Positions 1-6,339 of a stretch of DNA of 12,419 nt are shown piece after piece; the stretch's first letter is position 1, and each line of letters begins with the position of its first letter. The DNA comes from Fidelibacterota bacterium (GTDB taxonomy: Bacteria > Fidelibacterota > Marinisomatia > Marinisomatales > CAZVFT01). The translations under genes were made by a program, and so were the position numbers. Below the pieces are notes generated by a model that was not told the DNA's origin, ran no database searches, and saw nothing but the letters and a program-made list of their open reading frames with translations. The DNA lies in contig JACNLN010000127.1 of NCBI GenBank assembly GCA_014381485.1, positions 5,030 through 17,448 of the forward strand, read 5' to 3'.

Positions 1-45
1 CCTTATACCCTATTCCTTATACCCCTATACCTTATTCCCTATTCC
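1..45. repeat. Short pyrimidine-rich tandem repeat (about 3 units of 14-15 bases)
   Basis: Three imperfect copies stand head to tail: CCTTATACCCTATT (1-14), CCTTATACCCCTATA (15-29) and CCTTATTCCCTATT (30-43), followed by CC. One strand is almost free of G. The array touches the window edge, so the true copy number is unknown. It lies 33 bases downstream of the lpd stop codon. No protein or RNA function is evident, and it looks like an intergenic minisatellite. Confidence 0.75.
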
Positions 46-78
46 ACTAAAAAATTAGCGGGTTATTATCACCAACAC

Positions 79-1488
79 TTAAATATGAATTGCTTTCCCG
101 AATGCGTCTTCCGCAGCTTCGAAAATAGCTTCTGATAAGGTTGGGTGTGCGTGAATGATACGGAGAAATTCATCAACTGTTGTTTCTGATGATCTCGCCG
201 TCACTACTTCCATGATAAGTTCTGTGGCTTCCGGTCCGATGATATGACAACCCAGGATCGTTCGTCGTCGGGCGTCAAAAATAATCTTCACAAATCCTTC
301 TGAGTCACCCATTGATACTGCTTTGCCATCCGCCCTGAATGGAAATCGGCCAACCTTAATATCAAACCCCTTATCCAACGCCTGCTTTTCTGTCAATCCA
401 ACAGAAGCAACCTGGGGACGGCAATATGTACAGCTGGGAACGTTATTGTAGTCAATAGGTTGGGGTTTTTTGTCGCTGATATGTTCTGCTGCTACTTTTC
501 CTTCTGCCGATGCAACATGAGCCAGCCACGGAGGTCCAATCACATCACCAATGGAATAAATACCTTTTACAGATGTTTCATAAAATTGGTTCGTTTTGAT
601 CCAGCCATCCTTCACCTGTATTCCCACTTTTGCCAACCCGATATTCTCAATATTTCCCTGAAATCCAACAGCCATTAGAACTGTATCACCACTCAGTACC
701 TCGGTTTTATCTCCAGATATCAAACGGATCTCTACTCTATCTTCTGCCGATTCAATCCTGTTCACTGTAGTGGAGGTATAAACTCTAATTCCTCGTTTTT
801 TGAACGAATTTTCGAGTAAAGTGGAAATTTCTTCATCTTCAACAGGAAGGATAATAGGTAACATCTCAACAAGATGAATTTCGGTACCAAATTCACGATA
901 AAGAGATGCAAACTCCACACCAATGGCTCCAGCTCCTACAATGATCATCGACGTCGGTATTTCCTCCAATACCATAGCCTCCCGGAACGAAATAATTCGA
1001 TCGCCGTCAGGGGCAAGATTGGGAATATTTTTATTCCTGGCACCAGTAGCAATAATCACATTTTTCGTAGAATACGTTGTAACATCTCCATCATTTCCCA
1101 TTACTTCTATCTCAACAGGGGATTTTAAAACACCCCTCCCATGGATATGAGTGATGTTATTCTTTTTCAGTAGATATTCGATCCCTTTTGAAAACCTTCT
1201 TGCAATACTCCTGCTACGTTTTATTACCGCTTTGAAATCGACAGAATGGTCAGAAATTTGAATACCAAATTGACCAGCATTTTTCACAAGATGAAGTATT
1301 TCAGCACTTCGCAGAAGGGCTTTGGTAGGAATACAACCCCAATTCAGGCAGATACCTCCCAATGCATTCTTTTCAACTACAGCTACTTTCTTCCCTAACT
1401 GAGCTGCCCTGATCGCCGCTATATAACCACCGGGACCACCACCGATTATAATAACATCAAATGTATTTTTATTACTCATTTTATTCAT
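79..1488 (-). CDS. lpd: Dihydrolipoyl dehydrogenase (E3)
   Basis: This cytoplasmic FAD enzyme reoxidises dihydrolipoamide with NAD+. It is the E3 subunit of pyruvate, 2-oxoglutarate or branched-chain 2-oxoacid dehydrogenases and of glycine cleavage. The 469 residues match the family length. The FAD dinucleotide motif GGGPGG is at 16-21. The redox disulfide is C47/C52 in CLNWGCIPTK, the NAD motif GAGAIG at 185-190 and the second FAD contact GD at 314-315. The C-terminal catalytic HAHPTLSE spans 446-453, with H448 and E453. A CxxC pair (C353, C356) sits in the dimer-interface region, where many homologues have a YTxPE-like sequence. The start ATG overlaps the nfo stop as ATGA; M4 is an alternative start, and neither has a clear Shine-Dalgarno. 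No E1 or E2 gene is in view, so the partner complex is unknown. LNWGC instead of LNVGC is a variant seen in this family. Confidence 0.95.
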   Translation of the reverse strand: MNKMSNKNTFDVIIIGGGPGGYIAAIRAAQLGKKVAVVEKNALGGICLNWGCIPTKALLRSAEILHLVKNAGQFGIQISDHSVDFKAVIKRSRSIARRFSKGIEYLLKKNNITHIHGRGVLKSPVEIEVMGNDGDVTTYSTKNVIIATGARNKNIPNLAPDGDRIISFREAMVLEEIPTSMIIVGAGAIGVEFASLYREFGTEIHLVEMLPIILPVEDEEISTLLENSFKKRGIRVYTSTTVNRIESAEDRVEIRLISGDKTEVLSGDTVLMAVGFQGNIENIGLAKVGIQVKDGWIKTNQFYETSVKGIYSIGDVIGPPWLAHVASAEGKVAAEHISDKKPQPIDYNNVPSCTYCRPQVASVGLTEKQALDKGFDIKVGRFPFRADGKAVSMGDSEGFVKIIFDARRRTILGCHIIGPEATELIMEVVTARSSETTVDEFLRIIHAHPTLSEAIFEAAEDAFGKAIHI

Positions 1489-2345
1489 ACTGGTTTTTTT
1501 GCCCCTATTAAACTTCGTAAAAGTACAAGTTCATCATAATATTCAGACTCATCCTTTACCGGTGTCTCAAGAATCATCGGAATATTTTCAAATCTCCTGT
1601 CATTAACAAGACACCAGAAAGTTTCTATGGATAATAGCCCTTTACCGATTTTCTCGTGCCTGTCAACTTGATCTCCGAGATTCCGTTTGGAATCGTTAAT
1701 GTGAATTGCTTTGAGATATTCAAAGCCTACAATTTTATCAAATTGATGAAAAGTATCGTTCCACTTCTTTTCATCCCGAATATCATACCCCGCTGCAAAT
1801 CCGTGCTGAGTATCAAAACATACTCCCATCCGTTCCGGACGATCCACGCCATTGATGATATCAATGAGATGTTCGAATCTGTACCCCACATTCGTTCCCT
1901 GACCTGCTGTATTTTCCAATAATAGATTTACATGAGAATTGGGACGTTTTTCAAGACAAGAATCAATACTATCCGCAATTCTTTTCAAACATTCTTCTTC
2001 CCCTGCCTTCATATGAGAACCAGGATGAAAAATCAGATAGGGAATCCCACAGGCGTCACACCGATCAATTTCATCAATAAATGCCTTTCGAGATAAATTT
2101 AATTTTTTTGAATCAGGTGAACCTAAGTTGATAAGATAAGAGTCGTGAGACACGCAAATCTCAGGACGTTCCTTCTCCATATTTTCCCGAAAGGCAATCG
2201 CATTTTCTTTAGTAGGCTGTTTAGGAAACCACTGGTTTTGATTGGCAGTAAAGATTTGAATGGCATCTGCCTTAATGGCTGTCCCGCGAGCAGGTGCGTT
2301 TTGCACACCGCCTGCTGCACTTACGTGTGCACCTAAAAGTCCCAT
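1485..2345 (-). CDS. nfo: Endonuclease IV (AP endonuclease)
   Basis: Endonuclease IV cleaves DNA 5' of abasic sites and removes 3' blocking groups in base-excision repair. It is a tri-zinc TIM barrel. All nine expected metal ligands can be placed: H67, H107, E144, D178, H181, H215, D228, H230 and E260. They lie in motifs SHDSY, FHPGSH, LENTAGQG, FDTQH, IHINDSK, DRHEKIGKG and LETP. At 286 residues it is full length. The ATG is preceded by AAGGAG (positions 2349-2354) inside the end of folE. The folE stop and this start share one base (TGATG), and its own stop overlaps the lpd start (ATGA), so translation of the three genes is probably coupled. nth, which makes the abasic-site products this enzyme processes, lies about 1 kb upstream. 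Nothing looks degraded. Confidence 0.97.
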   Translation of the reverse strand: MGLLGAHVSAAGGVQNAPARGTAIKADAIQIFTANQNQWFPKQPTKENAIAFRENMEKERPEICVSHDSYLINLGSPDSKKLNLSRKAFIDEIDRCDACGIPYLIFHPGSHMKAGEEECLKRIADSIDSCLEKRPNSHVNLLLENTAGQGTNVGYRFEHLIDIINGVDRPERMGVCFDTQHGFAAGYDIRDEKKWNDTFHQFDKIVGFEYLKAIHINDSKRNLGDQVDRHEKIGKGLLSIETFWCLVNDRRFENIPMILETPVKDESEYYDELVLLRSLIGAKKPV

Positions 2346-2920
2346 CAGCTCCTTCTCATTGCAATAATTGATAAAAATTCCTCACGCGTTTTTCGATCCT
2401 CTCTAAACACTCCCCTCACAGCAGAAGTTGTCATAAATGATGCTTTTTTCTCCACTCCCCGCATCTGCATACATAAATGAGAGGCTTCTATAATCACCGC
2501 CACTCCCTGGGGATCTAAAATTGTCTCTATAGCGGAGGTAATCTGTCTGGTCATTCGTTCCTGAACCTGCAGTTGTCTGGCAAAAACCTCTATAATCCGG
2601 GGAATTTTAGAAAGACCGATAATTCGCCCATTTGGTATGTATCCAACATGCACAACACCATAAAATGGAAGCAGATGGTGCTCACACATCGAAAAAAAGT
2701 CAATATCTTTCACAGTGATGATATCATCACAAGATTCGTGGAAAATGGCATCTCCCACTGCTTCCTCTGGTGTCATTCTATAACCTTGACTGAAATACTC
2801 CCACGCTCGTGCTACCCTCTCTGGAGTCCTGACCAATCCTTCCCGTGATGGATCTTCACCAATTTCCTTCAAAAGTTCAAATGTCAATTTTTCTATCTTT
2901 GCCCTGTTTGCTGAATTCAT
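2345..2920 (-). CDS. folE: GTP cyclohydrolase I, type IA
   Basis: The enzyme converts GTP to 7,8-dihydroneopterin triphosphate, the first step toward tetrahydrofolate; the same product also feeds biopterin and queuosine routes. Zinc ligands C79 and H82 are in SMCEHHLLPF, and C150 is in SHLCMQMRGVEK. The N-terminal EDPSREGLVRTPERVARAW pattern is classic for type IA. The 191 residues fit the family. It is the first gene of the folE-nfo-lpd operon, and its promoter should lie in the 423-base region upstream. The start is supported by AGGAG at 2926-2930, five bases before the ATG. No neighbouring folate genes are present, so membership of this operon does not reveal which pterin product is made. 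Confidence 0.97.
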   Translation of the reverse strand: MNSANRAKIEKLTFELLKEIGEDPSREGLVRTPERVARAWEYFSQGYRMTPEEAVGDAIFHESCDDIITVKDIDFFSMCEHHLLPFYGVVHVGYIPNGRIIGLSKIPRIIEVFARQLQVQERMTRQITSAIETILDPQGVAVIIEASHLCMQMRGVEKKASFMTTSAVRGVFREDRKTREEFLSIIAMRRS

Positions 2921-2925
2921 AAAGG

Positions 2926-2930
2926 CTCCT
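2926..2930 (-). promoter_or_regulatory. Ribosome binding site of folE
   Basis: AGGAG on the minus strand is spaced five bases from the folE ATG and fixes the start. It is one of the few strong Shine-Dalgarno sequences here; secA, the 852-residue protein, the lipoprotein and lpd have none that is clear. Confidence 0.7.
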
Positions 2931-3025
2931 GTTAAAACATAGTTGAAAAAATATCATCTTTTTTTGGTTCATCACACATTATTGTCGGTCAGGCGCCCGA
3001 CTGATGGGTGATCTTGTTTTTGAAT

Positions 3026-3100
3026 GACCTCCCCTTTTCATCCCCTCCTTGCCAAGTCCCAAGATCCCGACTTGTCGGGGGAGGGGATGAAGGGGTGGTC
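3026..3100. repeat. Long palindromic intergenic element (REP/MITE-like)
   Basis: The left arm at 3026-3048 is the reverse complement of the right arm at 3080-3100. Twenty of 21 paired positions match, plus a two-base insertion (TT) in the left arm. The arms contain CATCCCCTCC and GGAGGGGATG. Inside lies a second hairpin, CCCGAC-TT-GTCGGG (3066-3079). Transcription in either direction would give a long imperfect stem. There is no T-tract directly after either arm, so it is not a canonical terminator. Its form suggests a dispersed intergenic repeat, but one copy in one window cannot show this. Confidence 0.7.
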
Positions 3101-3343
3101 TTACAAGCTTAATAACATGATCCAAAGGATCCTGCGGAAAAACTGTCATATGTCGTGAGACTCTGGTTCAAACTTGTCCGGCCCTTGACGGAAAAGGTTC
3201 TATACGATCATTCTTAAAGGTCTCACCACAGAATGCAAAATTGAACTTCTCTTTTCTCATTCTTTCTTTACCCACACCTCGACCCGTCGGGGGTTAAGAG
3301 CCCCTTTTTTGTGATCGTATTATGATTTTTTGTCCAAATATTA

Positions 3344-3994
3344 TTATCCCTTCGTTGGTTGGGAAGAACAGAGATCATTCAAAATACATTCCATACACTT
3401 AGGTCTCTTGGCGATACAAATGTTACGTCCGTGTTCAATAATCAGGTGAGTGAGGTCAATCCAATCTTCTTTTAAGGTAATTTCCATAACATCCTGTTCA
3501 ATTTTTTCCGGATTCTTCGAATTCACAAATCCCATCAATCCCATAATTCGTATCATATGTGTATCAATAACAACAGCTGGGATATTGAAAGCTATTCCAA
3601 GGATGCAATTAGCTGTTTTCCGACCAACACCAGGAAGGCTCAATAAATCCTCCATTGTATTGGGGACATCGCCTCCATACTCTTCAAGAATCATCAAGCT
3701 GCTTCCTTTAATAGATTGGGCTTTTTGATTGTGATACCCACAGGAATGAATATCTCTGGATAATTCTTCCACATTTGCATAGGCAAATGATTTTACAGAC
3801 GGATATTTTCTGAATAAACGTTGAGTTACTTTGTTGACCCTTTCATCGGTACATTGAGCAGATAGAATGGTAGCTACAAGAAGTTCATGAGAATTTCTAC
3901 GAGTTAGAGTACACTGTGCCTGTGGATATTCCATACGCAACCGCTGAACGGTTTTCCTCATTCGCTTCTGTTTCCCTGTTTTTGACTCGGCCAT
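3344..3994 (-). CDS. nth: Endonuclease III (DNA glycosylase/AP lyase)
   Basis: This bifunctional glycosylase removes oxidised pyrimidines and nicks the abasic site. The SAQCTD motif is at 45-50. The helix-hairpin-helix LPGVGRKTAN (120-129) includes the catalytic lysine K126, and D144 in VIDTH is the catalytic aspartate. The [4Fe-4S] cluster ligands are C193, C200, C203 and C209 in the standard C-x6-C-x2-C-x5-C spacing. At 216 residues it is full length. After DTH the sequence reads MIRIMGLMG, a little unlike the usual VxRVxxRLG. A lysine/arginine-rich N terminus precedes the core. No strong ribosome binding site is visible. It follows the pseudo-receiver gene by 55 bases, which contain a weak terminator candidate, so it may or may not be co-transcribed with it. 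Confidence 0.96.
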   Translation of the reverse strand: MAESKTGKQKRMRKTVQRLRMEYPQAQCTLTRRNSHELLVATILSAQCTDERVNKVTQRLFRKYPSVKSFAYANVEELSRDIHSCGYHNQKAQSIKGSSLMILEEYGGDVPNTMEDLLSLPGVGRKTANCILGIAFNIPAVVIDTHMIRIMGLMGFVNSKNPEKIEQDVMEITLKEDWIDLTHLIIEHGRNICIAKRPKCMECILNDLCSSQPTKG

Positions 3995-4020
3995 TTTTCA
4001 CGAAAACATTATTTCAGACT

Positions 4021-4047
4021 AAAAAAAGATCGGAACTGATATTCCAT
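4021..4047 (-). terminator. Weak intrinsic terminator candidate after the pseudo-receiver gene
   Basis: Reading the minus strand, a short stem (ATGGAA paired with TTCCGAT, one bulged base, six-base loop) begins two bases after the pseudo-receiver stop codon. It is followed by C and seven T (4021-4027). The T-tract is good but the stem is only about six base pairs and AT-rich, so termination may be partial. If real, nth needs a promoter in the remaining 26 bases or relies on read-through. Confidence 0.35.
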
Positions 4048-4049
4048 TT

Positions 4050-4418
4050 TTACTTTTTAATACTTTTCCCACTAAGCCCCTTTTCAATGAGTATGGTAAG
4101 ATTCTTTATAAATGTGAATCTTGGCAGCACCAAAGTACATCCTGATTCTCTTGCCCTGTCATGGGTGCTTTTCTGAACTCGGGTAAGTATTCCCACAATA
4201 GGAACAGCCGGAAAAGAATGACGTATATTCTTCACAAGTAGCAATGTTTGTTGATAATCATCATCGAGATCAACAATTACAATTATTGTCCCAACATTAA
4301 TTTCTTCTGAAATATCCTTATGCTCAGGGAAAACAATCTCTTTCTCAAATTGAGCTGCTGTCTCAGCAATTTTCGTTCCAAGCTTAAAATCTTTCGCATA
4401 AACAACGATTTCTGCCAT
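4050..4418 (-). CDS. Small receiver-like (pseudo-receiver) protein of unknown function
   Basis: The 122 residues look like a stand-alone response-regulator receiver fold with alternating hydrophobic strands and helices: IVVYA (4-8), TIIVIVDLDDD (44-54), VPIVGILTR (72-80) and GCTLVLP (93-99). D50 falls where the phospho-acceptor aspartate would be, and T79 where the conserved Thr/Ser would be. The acidic pair after strand 1 is reduced to D10, and the conserved lysine before the last loop is replaced (LPR instead of VKP). I infer a receiver that is poorly phosphorylated or not phosphorylated. There is no output domain and no kinase nearby. It starts four bases after the metallo-hydrolase stop, and its Shine-Dalgarno GGAG abuts that stop, so the two are almost surely co-expressed. 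The fold assignment is inference from pattern only. Confidence 0.8.
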   Translation of the reverse strand: MAEIVVYAKDFKLGTKIAETAAQFEKEIVFPEHKDISEEINVGTIIVIVDLDDDYQQTLLLVKNIRHSFPAVPIVGILTRVQKSTHDRARESGCTLVLPRFTFIKNLTILIEKGLSGKSIKK

Positions 4419-4422
4419 TACT

Positions 4423-5271
4423 TCACTCCAACTTGAACTTTTCTTTTATGTAGACTTTTTTACCATCCCTGCCTATGATAACAGCTTCACAATCCACATC
4501 GTGCTCAAAAAAGAGAGTCCAGCTTTCATCAACCATTCGGGGTAACAACTTTTTTTTCTCCTCCATTGTGGTTACGGGGAGAATATCGTAAGCCATCACC
4601 CAGGGAACAGAAATGTGAGCAGAGGTTGGGATTATATCTCCACAATAAAATACGGTAGTGATTCCATCAGAGATTATTGGGTGTTGTTGACCTGTTGTAT
4701 GACCGTTTGATGTGATTACCTTTATCCCGGGTAAAATTTCACCCGGTCCATCAACAAATTCAATCATCCCATTTTCCATTAACACTTCCCAATTGTTAGC
4801 AAGATAACTGGCTCTGTCCTTTTCGGTGGGATGGGTTGCCAGCTCCCAGTTCACCTTCTGAATCCAATAGGTGGCATTAGGGAAGGTAGGAACAATTTTG
4901 CCAGAATTATCAAACCGGGTGTTGCCACCACAGTGATCAAAATGAAGATGAGTGTTAATAATGTCGGTTACATCCTCTGGTGTGTACCCAAGGTGATTAA
5001 GCGCATTATTAATATTCACACTATTTGTATCAATTTTGTAAATAGAGCGATTTTTATCATCCCATTTATCCCCATTCCCGGTATCAATCAGGATCCTTTT
5101 ATATTTACTTACGAGAAACAGAGACCGTGTACACATAGGAATCCTATTTTTTTCATCTGGAGTAATCTTCTTCTCCCAGAGAGTTTTAGGTACAATACCA
5201 AACATAGCGCCACCATCCAGGGCAAAGCGGCTGGTTTCGATGGAGTACAGATCAAAATTACCAATCCTCAT
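4423..5271 (-). CDS. Metallo-beta-lactamase-fold hydrolase
   Basis: This is a zinc-dependent hydrolase of the broad metallo-beta-lactamase superfamily, closest in layout to the single-domain lactonase-like group. The metal motif HLHFDH gives H108, H110, D112 and H113. Further ligands are H191 (in NGHTTGQ), D212 (in CGDIIPT) and H257 (in FFEHD). LIDTGNGDKW (61-70) is the typical strand and loop before the metal motif. The 282 residues fit the group. No signal peptide is seen, so it is likely cytoplasmic. The substrate cannot be read from sequence: lactone, thioester and phosphodiester hydrolysis all occur in this superfamily. AGGGA about nine bases before the ATG may serve as ribosome binding site. 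It heads a two-gene unit with the pseudo-receiver protein. Confidence 0.9.
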   Translation of the reverse strand: MRIGNFDLYSIETSRFALDGGAMFGIVPKTLWEKKITPDEKNRIPMCTRSLFLVSKYKRILIDTGNGDKWDDKNRSIYKIDTNSVNINNALNHLGYTPEDVTDIINTHLHFDHCGGNTRFDNSGKIVPTFPNATYWIQKVNWELATHPTEKDRASYLANNWEVLMENGMIEFVDGPGEILPGIKVITSNGHTTGQQHPIISDGITTVFYCGDIIPTSAHISVPWVMAYDILPVTTMEEKKKLLPRMVDESWTLFFEHDVDCEAVIIGRDGKKVYIKEKFKLE

Positions 5272-5343
5272 TGTTCATCCCTAATTTCTTTACATTCGAA
5301 AAAGTACATATTTTACCTTTGATTCGGAATTATGTAGTGGGTG

Positions 5344-5375
5344 CAAATTTATATCGTTAATGAGGGTAAATCAAG
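5344..5375 (-). promoter_or_regulatory. Possible Bacteroidetes-type promoter for the hydrolase gene
   Basis: On the minus strand TAAATTTG (5344-5351) matches the Bacteroidetes -7 consensus TAnnTTTG exactly, and CTTG (5372-5375) lies 20 bases upstream, where the -33 TTTG element is expected. It is about 70 bases before the hydrolase ATG, in the 138-base gap after the lipoprotein gene. Whether this organism's main sigma factor uses that consensus is an inference from its probable phylum. Confidence 0.3.
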
Positions 5376-5409
5376 CTTACAGAGTATCCATCCTTACACC
5401 ATAGAAGGC

Positions 5410-6180
5410 TTATTCTTCTATCTCATTTATCACTGGAGATGGCTTTGCATTTTTTGGTAGAGATTTTTTTCTGCTTTCACCTGTCGTTCCTAATAGAAAC
5501 GTGACGCGAAAAGAAAGTCCTACTAGCCGGGAGTGTTCGGTAGGAAGACCAAAATCAGAAATGTGAGGAAAATCAATATATCGATTTCCCCACCATTGAG
5601 AGGTATCGGCTGAATCAAAATTAGGATTAAAGAGTTGTGTAATAGGCATACTGGCCAAATCATGATAATACCCAATTTCATATCCAAATTTATCGTTAAT
5701 ATATGCTCCCAGTAAAATGCCAACACGTGTACTTTGACTGCCATTAATCCCTTTCGGAATAAACATTCCTCGTAATCCCCAGTATGTAGTAATGTTTTTT
5801 GGTTTTTCCCTCGTTTTGAATTTATAATAGGTTACATCAAAATTTGAATTGGGTGTCAAGGACCACCCCAGATTTAAAATATCCCGCCTGTTTTCTTTCT
5901 CATAAAGTAATCTGGAGTAGTCTATTCCACTTCCATAGACAGGAACTCCTAATCGAAATCCAACATCACTGAGATTTGTAATACCATACCGATAGAAAAA
6001 CACCGGGAAGACATTCTCATAGGAAAGTGTATATCCGTAATAAGTTTCACCTTTTTCGAGGGTTTTATGAGATATGGTGGGGTGAGATGCACATCCGAAA
6101 AAAATGAAAAGAACAGTTAATAAGAAGACAAAAAGTAGAAAAACATTCATAACTGATGATCTTGAAAATCGAAGTATCAT
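5410..6180 (-). CDS. Putative lipoprotein with beta-barrel-like strands, function unknown
   Basis: I do not recognise a family. The first 30 residues form a lipoprotein signal: arginines at R4 and R7, a hydrophobic run from 13 to 28, then FFGC with the lipidated cysteine at C30. The next residue is alanine, which fits outer-membrane sorting. M11 is an alternative start, but it would remove the positive n-region, so the longer form is preferred. The body (about 45-230) is rich in aromatic residues and glycine with alternating polar/apolar stretches such as GYTLSY, VGFRLGVPV, TRVGILLGAYI and RLVGLSFRVTFLLG. This suggests amphipathic strands of a small outer-membrane barrel or a barrel-like lipoprotein. 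A basic, proline-containing tail of about 25 residues follows the last strand. It lies between two independent-looking units and has no clear Shine-Dalgarno. Confidence 0.75.
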   Translation of the reverse strand: MILRFSRSSVMNVFLLFVFLLTVLFIFFGCASHPTISHKTLEKGETYYGYTLSYENVFPVFFYRYGITNLSDVGFRLGVPVYGSGIDYSRLLYEKENRRDILNLGWSLTPNSNFDVTYYKFKTREKPKNITTYWGLRGMFIPKGINGSQSTRVGILLGAYINDKFGYEIGYYHDLASMPITQLFNPNFDSADTSQWWGNRYIDFPHISDFGLPTEHSRLVGLSFRVTFLLGTTGESRKKSLPKNAKPSPVINEIEE

Positions 6181-6339
6181 GGCAATGTCAAAATAATTCC
6201 CATATTCCTAAAATTGAATTTAATTGAATAACACCACCAGTTGCCATAACTCTTTGTAAAAAAATCCAATTTTTCAAACTAAGTCCCCATGGAACATCAA
6301 AGCAAGTGGTTGGATTTGTCAACTTTCACCTTTAAAGTT

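Larger units (their letters stand above)
2921..3343. other. Gene-free intergenic region between nth and folE
   Basis: This 423-base stretch separates the nth stop from the folE start and should contain the folE promoter, although I find no convincing -35/-10 pair. It holds a 75-base palindromic element (3026-3100). GTCGG/CCGAC-type motifs occur at 2984-3001, 3066-3079 and 3280-3293. A 7-base inverted repeat (GTGAGAC at 3155-3161, GTCTCAC at 3220-3226) encloses 58 bases. On the minus strand one frame is open from 3293 to 2979 except for a TGA at 3168-3170. G+C is locally higher around 2984-3100 than in the flanks. No recognisable RNA family or intact protein gene is seen. Confidence 0.7.

Noticed and set aside
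2921..2980. Riboswitch or pterin-responsive leader before folE
   Set aside because: I could not match any known folate, preQ1 or related aptamer pattern. The visible structure is the palindrome only.
3155..3226. Possible tRNA on either strand
   Set aside because: The acceptor-like stem and one seven-base loop exist, but D and T arms do not pair and the T-loop consensus is not in register.
3289..3310. GGGG-TTAAGAG-CCCC followed by six T on the plus strand, terminator-like
   Set aside because: The stem is only four pairs and the T-tract is on the strand opposite to all genes here, so there is no transcript for it to end.
4831..5322. 163-residue plus-strand frame opposite the hydrolase gene
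   Set aside because: It is an antisense shadow of a gene with intact metal-binding motifs and shows no family features of its own.
6181..6339. 159-base gap between the exported protein gene and the lipoprotein gene
   Set aside because: A TTGACA-like hexamer and short AT repeats occur, but no matching -10 or stable hairpin could be placed with confidence.
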